Of a stretch of 64,000 nt of DNA, positions 16,668-26,237 are shown piece by piece. This stretch comes from Bacteroides_D sp963543925 (GTDB taxonomy: Bacteria; Bacteroidota; Bacteroidia; Bacteroidales; CAJPTX01), in assembly GCA_963543925.1 (NCBI GenBank), contig CAUUCP010000005.1, positions 8,567-72,566 on the forward strand, in the 5' to 3' direction. The position numbers were made by a program, and so were the translations under genes. Under the pieces are notes generated by a model. The model was not told where the DNA came from, made no database searches, and saw only the letters and a program-made list of their open reading frames with translations. Within the stretch, counting starts at the first letter, position 1. Each line of letters starts with the position of its first letter.

Positions 16668-17510
16668 ATGAAGTATATCGGAGCGCACGTCAGTGCTAGT
16701 GGTGGCGTCTCGCACGCACCAGAGAATGCGCACGCCATCGGGGCGACAGCCTTTGCACTCTTTACGAAAAATCAGCGGCAGTGGAATGCTGCGCCACTCA
16801 CCGAGGAGGAGATTGCCACCTTTCAGGCTCGTTGTGCAGCGTACGGTTATGGTGCTGGGCAGATCCTCCCACACAATAGCTATCTGATTAACCTTGGGAG
16901 TCCTGAGGCGGGGAAACGTGCACAGTCGCTTGCATCGTTTATTGATGAGATGCGTCGCTGTGCCCAATTGGGGATCGATCGACTGAACTTCCACCCAGGG
17001 AGTCACCTCAAGCAGATCTCCCCCACCGAGTGCCTTCATCTTATCGCAGAGGGGGTGAACCAAGCCATTGCCGCCGTGCCGAACGTCTGTGCCGTACTAG
17101 AGAATACCGCGGGGCAGGGCTCGAACCTTGGCTATACCTTTGAACAGTTGGCGGAGATTATTGCCCAAGTCACAGACCCTTCTCGCGTAGGGGTGTGTAT
17201 CGATACCTGTCATGCGCACCAAGCGGGGTACGACCTCTCCACACCAGCAGGCTATAATGAGATGATGGAGGTCTTTGCAGAAACGGTAGGACTGCAGTAC
17301 TTGCGGGGGATGCATCTCAACGATGCAATCCACCCAGCTGGGAGCAAGAAAGACCGGCATGCGCCCCTAGGCGATGGCACCATCGGCTGGGCGACCTTCG
17401 AGACACTCGTACAAGACCCACGTACCGATGGCATCCCACTCATCCTCGAAACGCCAGAGCCAGAACGTTGGCCTGACGAGATTGCGCGGCTAAAACAAGC
17501 CGCTAGCTAG
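16668..17510 (+). CDS. nfo: Endonuclease IV (AP endonuclease)
   Basis: A 280-residue member of the EndoIV/xylose-isomerase-like fold. The ATG at 16668 is preceded by a good GGAGGAG ribosome site and gives the usual start MKYIGAHVSASGG; an ATG 12 bases upstream overlaps that site. Zn-ligand motifs are present: NFHPGSH, LENTAGQGSNLG, GVCIDTCHAHQAGYD, HLNDAIHPAGSKKDRHAPLG and LILETPEP. It cuts abasic sites and trims damaged 3' ends in base-excision repair. It sits between a divergent TonB receptor and the convergent ddl gene. Confidence 0.95.
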   Translation: MKYIGAHVSASGGVSHAPENAHAIGATAFALFTKNQRQWNAAPLTEEEIATFQARCAAYGYGAGQILPHNSYLINLGSPEAGKRAQSLASFIDEMRRCAQLGIDRLNFHPGSHLKQISPTECLHLIAEGVNQAIAAVPNVCAVLENTAGQGSNLGYTFEQLAEIIAQVTDPSRVGVCIDTCHAHQAGYDLSTPAGYNEMMEVFAETVGLQYLRGMHLNDAIHPAGSKKDRHAPLGDGTIGWATFETLVQDPRTDGIPLILETPEPERWPDEIARLKQAAS

Positions 17511-17531
17511 TAAAACGTTAGCTAGTAATAA

Positions 17532-17563
17532 AAGAGAGGAGGGAAGCCCCTCCTCTCTTGTTT
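17532..17563. terminator. Bidirectional terminator between nfo and ddl
   Basis: A perfect 12-bp stem (17532-17543 with 17548-17559) with a 4-base loop, flanked by A-rich sequence on the left and gtttt on the right. It lies between the convergent stops of nfo and ddl and could serve both strands. Confidence 0.85.
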
Positions 17564-17582
17564 TGCTATTCGTGTGGGGATA

Positions 17583-18563
17583 CTATGCGCGCATCGCGTC
17601 GAGGATCTCGACCAAGAGGTCGGGCATCTCGCGCCCCAGGGCGCGCACCTGCTTGGGGACGATGCTCTCGGCTGTAAGCCCGGGACAGGTGTTGATCTCT
17701 AGGAAGTAGGGCGTCCCGTCGTGGAGTATGAAGTCTGCTCGCGCCATACCCCGACACCCGAGGCGTTCGTAGGCGGCTGCTGTGTAGTGTTGGACACGTT
17801 CCGACATCGGCAGGGGGATTCTCGCTGGGACGATCTCCTGCGAAGAACCGTCGTACTTGGTCTGGAAGTCGAAGAACTCCGACGGGGAGACAATCTCGGC
17901 CACTGGGAAAGTGGTCACACGAGAGCCTACCTTGACCATCCCACACGAGAGCTCTGTACCGGGACAGAACCGCTCCAGCATGATGTCCGAGGAAATCTCC
18001 AACGTCTCCCGCACGGCCTGGTGGAGCTCATTCCCATTACGAACCTTCTTTACGCCTACGCTACTCCCGTTGTCGTTCGGTTTCACAAAGAGGGGAAAAC
18101 CGATGTCTCGCTTTATGGTTTCGATATCAAGGTCTTCGAAACGATGGATGTCTAGGGAGGGAAGCAGCGGCACTATCCCCTGTAAGTATCGCTTGCAAGC
18201 ACTCTTGTGGAAAGAGATCGCTTGTGTAAAGGCGCTCCCCGTGGAAAAGGGAATGTGCATCAACTCTAGGTAACCTTGCAATAAACCATTTTCGCCCGGT
18301 GTACCGTGGGTAGAGATGAAGGCAAGATCGAGCGGGAGCATCCCGTCGGGGAGCGGGAGGGAAAACGTGTTCTTGTCGACCTGTACACAACGCCCATCGG
18401 GCAGAGTATAGGTCCAACTGGCCCCCTGCACATCGATCACGTAGGGCGTATACCGTGTCCCCGAGATCCAATTCTGGAGCTGCTCCGCACTTAGGAGAGA
18501 AATGACGCGCTCTTGTGATGTGCCTCCCGCCAAGATGGCGACATTATATCCGTTTCGTATCAT
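17583..18563 (-). CDS. ddl: D-alanine--D-alanine ligase
   Basis: A 326-residue ATP-grasp enzyme of normal length. It has NVAILAGGTSQERVISLLSA at the N-terminus, FISTHGTPGENGLLQGYLEL, FPLFVKPNDNGSSVGVKKV in the ATP-grasp domain, and YFLEINTCPGLTAESIVPKQ at the C-terminus. It joins two D-alanines in the cytoplasm for peptidoglycan precursor synthesis. The gene stands alone, outside a dcw cluster. A canonical -7 box lies about 27 bases before the ATG. Confidence 0.94.
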   Translation of the reverse strand: MIRNGYNVAILAGGTSQERVISLLSAEQLQNWISGTRYTPYVIDVQGASWTYTLPDGRCVQVDKNTFSLPLPDGMLPLDLAFISTHGTPGENGLLQGYLELMHIPFSTGSAFTQAISFHKSACKRYLQGIVPLLPSLDIHRFEDLDIETIKRDIGFPLFVKPNDNGSSVGVKKVRNGNELHQAVRETLEISSDIMLERFCPGTELSCGMVKVGSRVTTFPVAEIVSPSEFFDFQTKYDGSSQEIVPARIPLPMSERVQHYTAAAYERLGCRGMARADFILHDGTPYFLEINTCPGLTAESIVPKQVRALGREMPDLLVEILDAMRA

Positions 18564-18589
18564 TGAAGGTTTCCTATTGAAAAGTGGTG

Positions 18590-18597
18590 CAAAGTTA
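18590..18597 (-). promoter_or_regulatory. -7 box for ddl
   Basis: TAacTTTG on the minus strand, 27 bases before the ddl ATG, is a full match to the Bacteroidota -7 consensus. Confidence 0.55.
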
Positions 18598-18694
18598 ACC
18601 GCTCGGACGAGATCTGAGGAGGGTCTGCAGAAGATTTTGCACAGGATGTTCTGGAGCTCCTAGCCATACCGCATCCATGCGGAAAACCACGATA

Positions 18695-19041
18695 CGGTTC
18701 TAAACAGTGTGTAACAAGCTTCCTGTTTCGCCACCCACCGCCCGTTCCTTATACACATAGCGCCTACTACTACTTTATGGAATCCTAAAGCGCTATTTTT
18801 GTACGATAAACTAAATAATAGAGTGCTGGAATAAAGAAATGCGTATAGAATATGAGCTATTTCAGGGTAGGTAATTTTACCTAATTTAGGGCGTGTAGAG
18901 TACGTGTAGAGTCTGTGTAGCGTACGTGTAGCATTGGTGTACTCAGAACATGGCTTGTTTGGGGAGGGGGAATTAATGAAAATATAAAGCGGTATAAGCC
19001 TGTTTTTCTCCCGTTGCTGTGATGCTTAGGCACTTTTACAG
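18695..19041 (+). repeat. MITE-like interspersed repeat, copy C
   Basis: Strongly similar to copy B along its whole length, in the same orientation. It has a decayed left end (ggttctaaacagtgtgtaa), cgcccgttccttatacacat, the palindrome TAGGTAATTTTACCTA (18868-18883), bricks gtgtagagtac (about 18893-18940), cttgtttgggga and tttttctcccgttgc. It ends at a decayed right end (cttaggcacttttacagata). The copy fills much of the gene-free stretch 18564-19326. The remaining ~280 bases hold only the promoter of the FKBP operon that I can support. Confidence 0.8.
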
Positions 19042-19296
19042 ATATCCCCTCGCTACCTTGGAAATCGCAACAATTGGTTGCGGTAGTAGATTTCTTTGCT
19101 CAATTACAGCACTAAGTTACTAAAAATCATTGGTGTAAATGGTGTTTACCGTGCAATAATCCCATGGTAGACCTGAAGATGGGTAGCTTCTTTAGACACT
19201 GTGTAGGAGAGTATCCAATACTTCAGAAGAGAGGACGTTTTGCGGCACTCAGACAATAGTATCGCTCGGTGTATAAAGAAATGCACAAAAATCCGT

Positions 19297-19304
19297 TACT
19301 TTTG
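19297..19304 (+). promoter_or_regulatory. -7 box for the FKBP-sbcDC operon
   Basis: TActTTTG lies 23 bases before the ATG at 19327. It supports that start over an upstream TTG at 19240, which would lie before the transcript begins. Confidence 0.5.
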
Positions 19305-19326
19305 TGGGAGTATAGAGGGACGTGGC

Positions 19327-20241
19327 ATGATGGGCATATTACGGTGTAGCCGTGGAAGATTTGGGTTCGCAACAGTCGTACTGCTCTTGGCAGTGCTACT
19401 GGGATGTCAACGCGCGCCAGAAGGCTACCTCGCGGGGTATACCCAGTTGGTAGATGACACCTATTACCGTCTTGCAGCTCTAGGCGAGGGGGCGCGCAAA
19501 GCTTCGCTCGGCGACTATATTACGCTTCAGTTGCGTTACGCCACCCTAGAGGACTCTACTTTTTTCACGGGGCTACGTCGTTTCCAAATCGAGCCATCGC
19601 CTTACGAAGGTTCGATCGATGCCTGTTTTACACTGCTCGCAGAGGGAGATAGTGCCAATTTCTATCTGAATCCCCGCAAGTTCTTTGAACAGACTCTACA
19701 GACTACTCTACCCCACTTCTTGGATTCTGTCCCCTCGATGCGCATTGATGTAAAGGTATTGGCACTCCAAGATTCCGTCTCCTACGCGCGCGATAAAGAG
19801 GCATTCGTACATTGGATTGAGGATTTCAGTGCTTACGAACGGGTACTCTTGGCACAGTATATCGCCAAGGAGCGGATGAACCCACACGCCGTCGACAGTC
19901 TTTTTTACTTGCCCAAAAGAGCGGGAAGTGGAGATTATCCGCGCAACGGAGATACCCTTACCATCGAGTTTGAGGGACGATTCCTTGACGGTGAGTTCTT
20001 CGACTCGACCAAGAAGCGCAAGGAGTCCTTTCAGTTCGTCTTGGGACAAAAGTGGCAAGTCATCGACGGACTAGAACGCGCCGTACGGATGATGCGTGAG
20101 GGAGAGATTGCCCTCTTTATTCTCCCGTCTGCGGTCGCCTTTGGCGCAACGGGCAGCTCTACGGGGATCGTCCCCCCCTACACGCCCGTCATCTTTGAGA
20201 TTGAACTTTCAGAACTTAAGCCAGGTGAACGTCTGGAATAG
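19327..20241 (+). CDS. FKBP-type PPIase lipoprotein, first of three
   Basis: A 304-residue lipoprotein (start at 19327; a second ATG follows at once). The leader ends in LLGC. The N-terminal half (~30-180) looks like a decayed FKBP-like domain (GDYITLQLRYATLEDSTFF). The C-terminal half (~200-300) is a clear FKBP domain: GDTLTIEFEGRFLDGEFFDS, VIDGLERAVRMMREGEIALF and VPPYTPVIFEIEL. The pocket Tyr is Phe (AVAFGATG), so catalysis may be weak. It is probably a periplasmic chaperone for envelope proteins. The next FKBP-like gene overlaps its end by 17 bases, so translation is likely coupled. Confidence 0.85.
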   Translation: MMGILRCSRGRFGFATVVLLLAVLLGCQRAPEGYLAGYTQLVDDTYYRLAALGEGARKASLGDYITLQLRYATLEDSTFFTGLRRFQIEPSPYEGSIDACFTLLAEGDSANFYLNPRKFFEQTLQTTLPHFLDSVPSMRIDVKVLALQDSVSYARDKEAFVHWIEDFSAYERVLLAQYIAKERMNPHAVDSLFYLPKRAGSGDYPRNGDTLTIEFEGRFLDGEFFDSTKKRKESFQFVLGQKWQVIDGLERAVRMMREGEIALFILPSAVAFGATGSSTGIVPPYTPVIFEIELSELKPGERLE

Positions 20242-20743
20242 ATTCCCCACCCTTGGGCTTCTCCCCTTGCTTCTCGTTCTCACGGGGTGCAATGGTCTTC
20301 ACGAATTAGAGTTGGAAGAGCGTGAACAGGAGAGTCTGCGGCAACGACTCGAGAAGATAGGGAGTGTCGAGGAACACGATCAGCTCTTTTTCGTGCGTCT
20401 CGACTCGGTAGACCGACCCTACGCTACGGGCGACACGCTTTACTTGCGCTATACCCTTGTGGCGCTCGCTGCGCGCGGAGAAATCGTGCTAGAGAGCAAT
20501 GAACCCGATGTGATCGCACAGCACAAGCTCCACGCCACCGAGATAGATTATCCACCGCAACCCTACGTTCTGGGAAAAACGGATTGGCTCAAGGGAATAC
20601 AGCGAGGGCTCGAGTATCTCTCGCGCCGCAGTTCGCGAGGATGGATAGGCATACCACACGCTCAGGGATACGGAAATGCCCCATTCGGACGCATACCGAG
20701 TCGCACACCCCTCCTCTTCCACTACGAGATTACGAACCAGTAG
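20225..20743 (+). CDS. FKBP-like lipoprotein, second of three (GldI-like)
   Basis: 172 residues from a GTG at 20225 that overlaps the stop of the previous gene. I chose it because it gives a good lipoprotein leader (LLPLLLVLTGC). An ATG much further upstream would put the leader inside the protein. The FKBP-like domain has GDTLYLRYTLVALAARGEIV, WLKGIQRGLEYL, IPHAQGYGNAPFGRIPSRTPLLFHYEI. The FD pair of the active site is missing, but the Tyr in GYG is kept. Similar small lipoproteins are called GldI in gliding Bacteroidota. The third FKBP-like gene starts 16 bases after its stop. Confidence 0.75.
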   Translation: MNVWNRFPTLGLLPLLLVLTGCNGLHELELEEREQESLRQRLEKIGSVEEHDQLFFVRLDSVDRPYATGDTLYLRYTLVALAARGEIVLESNEPDVIAQHKLHATEIDYPPQPYVLGKTDWLKGIQRGLEYLSRRSSRGWIGIPHAQGYGNAPFGRIPSRTPLLFHYEITNQ

Positions 20744-20759
20744 GAATTTTTACCCAACC

Positions 20760-21722
20760 ATGAAACGGACACTCTCGCTCGTTATCACGATGCTCGTCAC
20801 AGGGGCACTCTTCATTACCACACCGAGTTGTAAAAAGGATAGTACCGATTTCGGAGGATCCGACGAATTGGTGCGTCTCCAAGCCTTCCAGAAGCTACAC
20901 TATCCTCAGGCACGCACTTTGGTCAACGACGCTTTTTTACAAACCCTAAAACCCAATAGCGAGGGGGAACAACTGAGCCGGGAGAAGTGGCTTTATTTTG
21001 ACTATTTGGCGACGGATCTCGATGGTACATTCCTCGCTACGAGCTTGCCTGAAAAAGCGAAAGAGTACGGACATTTCTCCAAGACCACCTATTACGTCCC
21101 GCGGTATAAACCGATGACAGAAAAAGGGGTCGGTGCTTCCCTCGTCGAGGCGCTCGGGAGTATGAGGATCGGAGAGGAGGTTGTCCTAGGATTGCCAGCC
21201 GCTCAGGCTAAAGCACTCGGCTTGTGGACCAACCGAGACTACCACTCGGCACTACTCTACCTCACCCCGCGCCAACAAGTGGCTGACCCCAAGGCGCATG
21301 AAAAAGAACTCATCAATACCTACCTTGCACAGCATTCAGGGTTTGAGGTCGTCGATAAAGTCTACCGAAAGGTCACAGAGACCGGTAGTGGCGCTGAGAT
21401 AAAGTCCGAATCGAATCTATGGATACAGTATGCCGTCTATTCGCTCTCAGGGTATCTTTTTGATACCAACGTCGCAGAGACAGCACAACAGCACGATGTC
21501 TATTCCTCCTCGGCAAACAAGTACGGACTTCTCTCTATGAAAGCCTCTGACGATAAAAAGCTTATCAAGGGATTTAGTGGACTCACGGTAGGGCTCAAGA
21601 CAGGGACAAAGCTCCTCGCTATCATCCCCAGTGAGGTCGGCTACGGTGAAAGTGGACGTGGAAAGATCCGTCCCAATGAGCCGTTGCTCGTCGAAATGAA
21701 CATCGTACGTTCCTCGAAATAG
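20760..21722 (+). CDS. FKBP-like lipoprotein, third of three
   Basis: 320 residues from the ATG at 20760. The leader ends in TPSC and KKD follows. An N-terminal FKBP-like half (~50-170: YLATDLDGTFLATSLPEKAKEYG, GSMRIGEEVVLGLPAAQAKALG) and a C-terminal FKBP half (~200-318: YAVYSLSGYLFDTNVA, LIKGFSGLTVGLKTGTKLL, IPSEVGYGESG, LVEMNIV) suggest an internal duplication. It is probably an outer-membrane or periplasmic folding factor. sbcD begins about 30 bases downstream and is likely on the same transcript. Confidence 0.8.
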   Translation: MKRTLSLVITMLVTGALFITTPSCKKDSTDFGGSDELVRLQAFQKLHYPQARTLVNDAFLQTLKPNSEGEQLSREKWLYFDYLATDLDGTFLATSLPEKAKEYGHFSKTTYYVPRYKPMTEKGVGASLVEALGSMRIGEEVVLGLPAAQAKALGLWTNRDYHSALLYLTPRQQVADPKAHEKELINTYLAQHSGFEVVDKVYRKVTETGSGAEIKSESNLWIQYAVYSLSGYLFDTNVAETAQQHDVYSSSANKYGLLSMKASDDKKLIKGFSGLTVGLKTGTKLLAIIPSEVGYGESGRGKIRPNEPLLVEMNIVRSSK

Positions 21723-21752
21723 GTGCGACGCCTGTCGCCCACCCCCCATGCT

Positions 21753-22967
21753 ATGCGTCTGATACATACAGCAGACTGGCACTTAGGTCTCTCTTTTCAT
21801 AACTATTCGCGACTCGAAGAGCAAGCGCTGTTCCTTCAATGGTTGGAAGATCTCGTAGCCCGAGAGCGTGTGGACGCCCTCCTCGTAGCTGGAGATGTCT
21901 TTGACACCTATACCCCTTCGTCCCAAGCACAAAACCTTTTCTACCAATTCCTACACCGTGTCACGGAGCGCTGTCCAAAACTGAGCGTGGTCGTGACGGC
22001 GGGAAATCATGACTCTGGACTACGTCTCGAAGCGCCAAAGGAACTCCTCGCTGGGCTCAACATCCATCTCAAGGGGAGTGTCGTGCAAAACCAGACGGAG
22101 AGGCGGATAGATTATCAACAGTTTGCTATCCCCCTGCGCGATGCACAAGGACGGGAGTTCCTCTGTCTAGCGATCCCCTTCTTACGCATCAATGATTGCC
22201 CACAGAATGGTGATGCCGAAGATCCCACCGTCGCCTTTTACCGAGAGCTAGCCGAAGACCTAGCTACTGACCCTCGCCCCAAGATCTGTCTGGGGCACCT
22301 CTATGCCTCGAGTTCGCATATCGACGAACACGACGAAGTGGAGTATAGTATCATCGGAGGGTTGGAGGGATTGCCCCTCGAGCCCTACCTCCGTGACTAT
22401 CGTTACGTGGCGCTCGGGCATATTCACATCCAACAACGGGTCTACGAGACGGGGACGGTCTATTATGCTGGAGCGCCTATTGCCACCACCTTTGCGCACC
22501 AAGGACGACACGCTGGGGTCTTACTCGTCGATGTAACGGAACAGGGAACAACCGTAACCCCCATAGATTTCCCATCGCCATTGCATTTACTACGACTCGT
22601 GGGACGGTATCAGGAAATAGAAGCGGCCATTACCTCCCTACCACAGGGAGAACCCGACGGGCTCTCACCCATCCTCGCGGTGGAGATTGTGACAGAAGAA
22701 CCCATCCCATTTCTGAAAACAGACTTGGAGCGCTGGCTCATGGGACGTGCCGCTCGTCTGGGACCAGTCCTCTTGCGGCGTCCCACAGAAGACCAGCCTA
22801 CCGAAGAGGATGACGCACTACCACACTTCTATCACGGTCTGGATGCCGAACAGATCGCCCAACGAGAATACCGAAAAAACTACGGGATACCCATGCCAGA
22901 GAAAATGCTCCGACTGTTCAGAGAGGCGATACAGCAGGCCAGAGAAGGTGAACCGAAAGAACTGTAA
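21753..22967 (+). CDS. sbcD: Exonuclease SbcD (Mre11-like nuclease subunit)
   Basis: 404 residues from the ATG at 21753, giving MRLIHTADWHLG, the normal start of the family. The calcineurin-like phosphoesterase motifs are all visible: DWHLG, AGDVFD, TAGNHDS and, near residue 200, GHLYAS then LGHIHIQQ. With SbcC it forms a Mn-dependent nuclease that cuts DNA hairpins and blocked ends, and so destroys long palindromes. sbcC begins 3 bases after its stop. Confidence 0.94.
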   Translation: MRLIHTADWHLGLSFHNYSRLEEQALFLQWLEDLVARERVDALLVAGDVFDTYTPSSQAQNLFYQFLHRVTERCPKLSVVVTAGNHDSGLRLEAPKELLAGLNIHLKGSVVQNQTERRIDYQQFAIPLRDAQGREFLCLAIPFLRINDCPQNGDAEDPTVAFYRELAEDLATDPRPKICLGHLYASSSHIDEHDEVEYSIIGGLEGLPLEPYLRDYRYVALGHIHIQQRVYETGTVYYAGAPIATTFAHQGRHAGVLLVDVTEQGTTVTPIDFPSPLHLLRLVGRYQEIEAAITSLPQGEPDGLSPILAVEIVTEEPIPFLKTDLERWLMGRAARLGPVLLRRPTEDQPTEEDDALPHFYHGLDAEQIAQREYRKNYGIPMPEKMLRLFREAIQQAREGEPKEL

Positions 22968-22970
22968 CGG

Positions 22971-25900
22971 ATGAGAATACTCAGTGTGGCGGGCGAGAAC
23001 CTTGCGAGTCTACGAGACCCCTTCCGTATCGATTTTGATAAGCCGCCACTCTCCGACGCAGGGCTCTTCCTCATTACCGGACGTACGGGCGCGGGAAAGT
23101 CTACATTGCTCGATGCCATCTGTTTAGCCCTCTATAACCGTATCCCGCGCCTGCGTGGAAAGAAGGATCTTTCGAATAAGGTCGAGGACTTACCAGGAGG
23201 AGAACTCCTGAGCGATAACGATCCGCGACAAATCCTACGACGAGGGGCAGGGGCTGCATCTGCTTCGGTACGGTTCCAAGGGCTAGATGGCAAGCTCTAT
23301 TGCTCCACCTGGCATGTACATCGGGCAAATAAACGACCAACGGGCAAGCTACAAGAGAGCGAATTGACCCTGGTGAACGAAACAGAGAAGCGTGTCGAAC
23401 TCAACGGACGAAGCTATAAAGAGGAATATACGACGCGTATCACACAACTCGTGGGCATGAACTACGAACAGTTTGTACGCGCCGTAGTCTTGGCACAAAG
23501 CCAGTTCGATGCCTTCCTCAAAGCGCCTGCCGACGAAAAAGCATCTCTATTGGAACAACTAACCAATACGCGCGAGTTTGCCCTCATCTCCCGTACGATC
23601 TTCAGTCGTTGCGCCGCTGCAAGATCCGATCTGGAGCATACCGAACTGGAGATCGAAGCCCTAGGATGTCTATCCCTAGAGGAGATCGCAAGGTTAGAGA
23701 CACAGCAAAACGTTTATCAGCAGAACGTCACTCGTGCTCAACACGACATCAACCAACTCGCACTCTCTATAGAGTGGCACGAGCAAGCGCGGAAAATGCA
23801 CCAAGAGCTCCTCGCTGCACAAGAACTGGTAAAGCAACAGGAAGCCGAAAGTGAAAAAATAGAAAACGAGAGAGCTTGGGTGAATCAATGGGAAGAGAGT
23901 CAAGAGGTGAGAGAAAAAGCCGTGCGCGTACAAGAGCATCAGGAGCACATCCACGAACTGATCGCCACTTTACGTGCAAAAAGCACCACGCTCCAACGGG
24001 CGTATAAAGAGGAACGACGACTTGAAAAGGAGTATGATCAATTGCTGCACACCAAGGAACTCCTGGCTGGTGAACGTGTGAATCTAGAGCACATACAAAC
24101 CTCAAGTCTAGGAATAGAAAAGGAGATTGCAGCGCAAACCGCCGAGTTCGAGCGCCTAGACGCTAAGTTGAAGGAGCTCTGCGCACAGGGAAAGAGGGCG
24201 GCTGAGGAGGAGAAGGAACAGGAGAAAAAGCTCGAGCAACTCCAAACACAGATTGCGCAACGAGACCGTGAGCGAGCATCCCTTGCGCCGCGCCAGAAAC
24301 TCTACGAAGCACTAGAACGATTGCAGCAAATCTACACTTCGTTTACCAACCTTTTACCCCAAATCCAGCGAGAACAGAAGGATTTAGCACTCGCTACCAA
24401 TACACAAGCACGCTTACTGCAACAACAAGCCGAGATTGAGAAGGAATGGCATGCACTCGCGGGGGGTGTCCCGCTCGAAGTGCTGGAGTTACGAGCGCTT
24501 CTGAAAGAAGGGACGCCATGTCCACTCTGTGGAAGTACGACACATCACCTAGAACCCGAGGCGACGGCACTTCATACGCAGGATTGGGAAACACTTCGTA
24601 GCGAACAGCAGAGATTGAAACAGCTGCGAGAGAAGGGGGACAAAGACCTACACACTGCAGAAGTCAATCGTGAGAAACACCGTGCCGCGCTCACGCTCCT
24701 CGAACAGCAAAAGAGACAAGCAGAGACGCTCTGGGAGCAGACCCTACGGGAGCAACAAACACTCCCCCATGTTGCAATACAAGAAACGGAGTTTACCCAA
24801 GAACAGCTGCCCGCTATCAAGTTATTCCTAACCACCCTCGTCGACGAACGCACCCAATGGCTTGAGATAGAGAAGGCGGCAGGGCTGGAAGCGCAGCTTG
24901 CGTCTAGTAGAGAACTCTTCCAAAGTCGCAAGCAAACAACTCAAAGACTGCGAGAGGAGTACAGGGGGCTCTCCCAGCAACACAACAACATTGAAACGAA
25001 AATAGAGGAGCTAAGAAAACAACTCTCCGATCTGACGCAGGGGAAGCCGCTCGAACAACTCATGCGCGACTACCACCAGCGGTTTCGCAACAACGACCTA
25101 CGTACTACCGAAGTGAAGCGAAGACTCGGCCAAGTGCACGAACAGCAGCAGAGCCTCGCTCAGACTACCCATACGCTCAACCATAATCGGTGCGAGAGTC
25201 AACGGAAACAAGCGACCACGCAGAGCGAAATCCAAATATGGTTGAGGGAGCATCCCGTCTACAATCCCGTCCTACTCGCCACCTTGCAAGGGCATACGAA
25301 GGAGGAGGTACATCGTTTTCGAGAACGCTGGAACGTTATCCTACAAGAGACTACCAAGGCGCAAACCCTACTGCAGGAGCGAATGGGGCGCAAGGAGGCA
25401 CATCTTGCTGCACCTCCCCCCGATCCGCGTCCGTGGGATCTCCTTGTCCAAGCGCTGAGTGACCAAAAGAAGTGCCTAGAGGAGAACCAAAAGCTGCTGG
25501 CCTACCATACCCTCAGGCTAGAGGAACAAGCCCAAAAGGCAAAAAGAAGAGTGATCCTCGAGGATATACGCACTCAACAACGAGACCAAGCGCTAGAGTG
25601 GGAAAAGTTGAATGCGCTCTTCGGTTCAAAGGATGGAAAACGATTCCGAGTCATAGCGCAGGGCTATACCCTTGTCGCCTTGCTGGAGTTTGCCAATCGC
25701 CAATTAGCACACATCATGCCACGCTATCGACTCGTGCAGGGAGCAACCGAGGGGAATACCCTCTCGCTCAGAATCGTCGATACGCAGATGGGAGGAGAGC
25801 TCAGAAACATTGATACCCTCTCTGGGGGAGAAACCTTTATCGTTTCCCTAGCCCTCTCCTTAGCCCTCTCCTCGATTTCCTCGCATCACCATGCGATCGA

Positions 25901-26102
25901 GCTCCTTTTTATCGACGAAGGTTTTGGTACACTGGACGCAGATAACCTCCGTTTGGTGATAGAAACCCTCGAGGCATTACAGATGCAGGGACGGCGGATT
26001 GGTCTGATCTCCCATGTTGCCGAGCTGAATGAGCGGATTCCCGTACAGGTGCGGGTAGAGAAGCAGAGCCACGATGCGGCGCGGGTGCTTGTCGTGGGGT
26101 GA
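22971..26102 (+). CDS. sbcC: Exonuclease SbcC (Rad50-like ATPase subunit)
   Basis: A 1043-residue SMC-like ATPase. Walker A (TGRTGAGKSTLLDAICLALYN) is near residue 40 and Walker B (IELLFIDEGFGTLD) near 980, with the signature SGGETFIVSLALSLAL between the C-terminal parts. The long middle is coiled coil rich in E, Q, K and R, broken near residue 515 by the zinc hook CPLCGSTTHH. Length and layout are normal. It partners SbcD in hairpin cleavage and DNA-end processing. The coil region has a distinct Gln/Glu-heavy composition but no frameshift. Confidence 0.95.
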   Translation: MRILSVAGENLASLRDPFRIDFDKPPLSDAGLFLITGRTGAGKSTLLDAICLALYNRIPRLRGKKDLSNKVEDLPGGELLSDNDPRQILRRGAGAASASVRFQGLDGKLYCSTWHVHRANKRPTGKLQESELTLVNETEKRVELNGRSYKEEYTTRITQLVGMNYEQFVRAVVLAQSQFDAFLKAPADEKASLLEQLTNTREFALISRTIFSRCAAARSDLEHTELEIEALGCLSLEEIARLETQQNVYQQNVTRAQHDINQLALSIEWHEQARKMHQELLAAQELVKQQEAESEKIENERAWVNQWEESQEVREKAVRVQEHQEHIHELIATLRAKSTTLQRAYKEERRLEKEYDQLLHTKELLAGERVNLEHIQTSSLGIEKEIAAQTAEFERLDAKLKELCAQGKRAAEEEKEQEKKLEQLQTQIAQRDRERASLAPRQKLYEALERLQQIYTSFTNLLPQIQREQKDLALATNTQARLLQQQAEIEKEWHALAGGVPLEVLELRALLKEGTPCPLCGSTTHHLEPEATALHTQDWETLRSEQQRLKQLREKGDKDLHTAEVNREKHRAALTLLEQQKRQAETLWEQTLREQQTLPHVAIQETEFTQEQLPAIKLFLTTLVDERTQWLEIEKAAGLEAQLASSRELFQSRKQTTQRLREEYRGLSQQHNNIETKIEELRKQLSDLTQGKPLEQLMRDYHQRFRNNDLRTTEVKRRLGQVHEQQQSLAQTTHTLNHNRCESQRKQATTQSEIQIWLREHPVYNPVLLATLQGHTKEEVHRFRERWNVILQETTKAQTLLQERMGRKEAHLAAPPPDPRPWDLLVQALSDQKKCLEENQKLLAYHTLRLEEQAQKAKRRVILEDIRTQQRDQALEWEKLNALFGSKDGKRFRVIAQGYTLVALLEFANRQLAHIMPRYRLVQGATEGNTLSLRIVDTQMGGELRNIDTLSGGETFIVSLALSLALSSISSHHHAIELLFIDEGFGTLDADNLRLVIETLEALQMQGRRIGLISHVAELNERIPVQVRVEKQSHDAARVLVVG

Positions 26103-26237
26103 ACATAACGATTGCTAGACGCCTGAAAGGTAGCGAGGAAACGATTACCTCCGTCATGCAACCTTTCCTTTGAGTACAAAGAAGAGCTCCCCCCCCATTG
26201 CTGCTGGAAGAATGAAAAGGGGCGGGCTTACACGCTT

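Noticed and set aside
16458..17063. A 201-codon minus-strand open frame over nfo
   Set aside because: It lies antisense to the well-supported endonuclease IV gene and shows no family resemblance.
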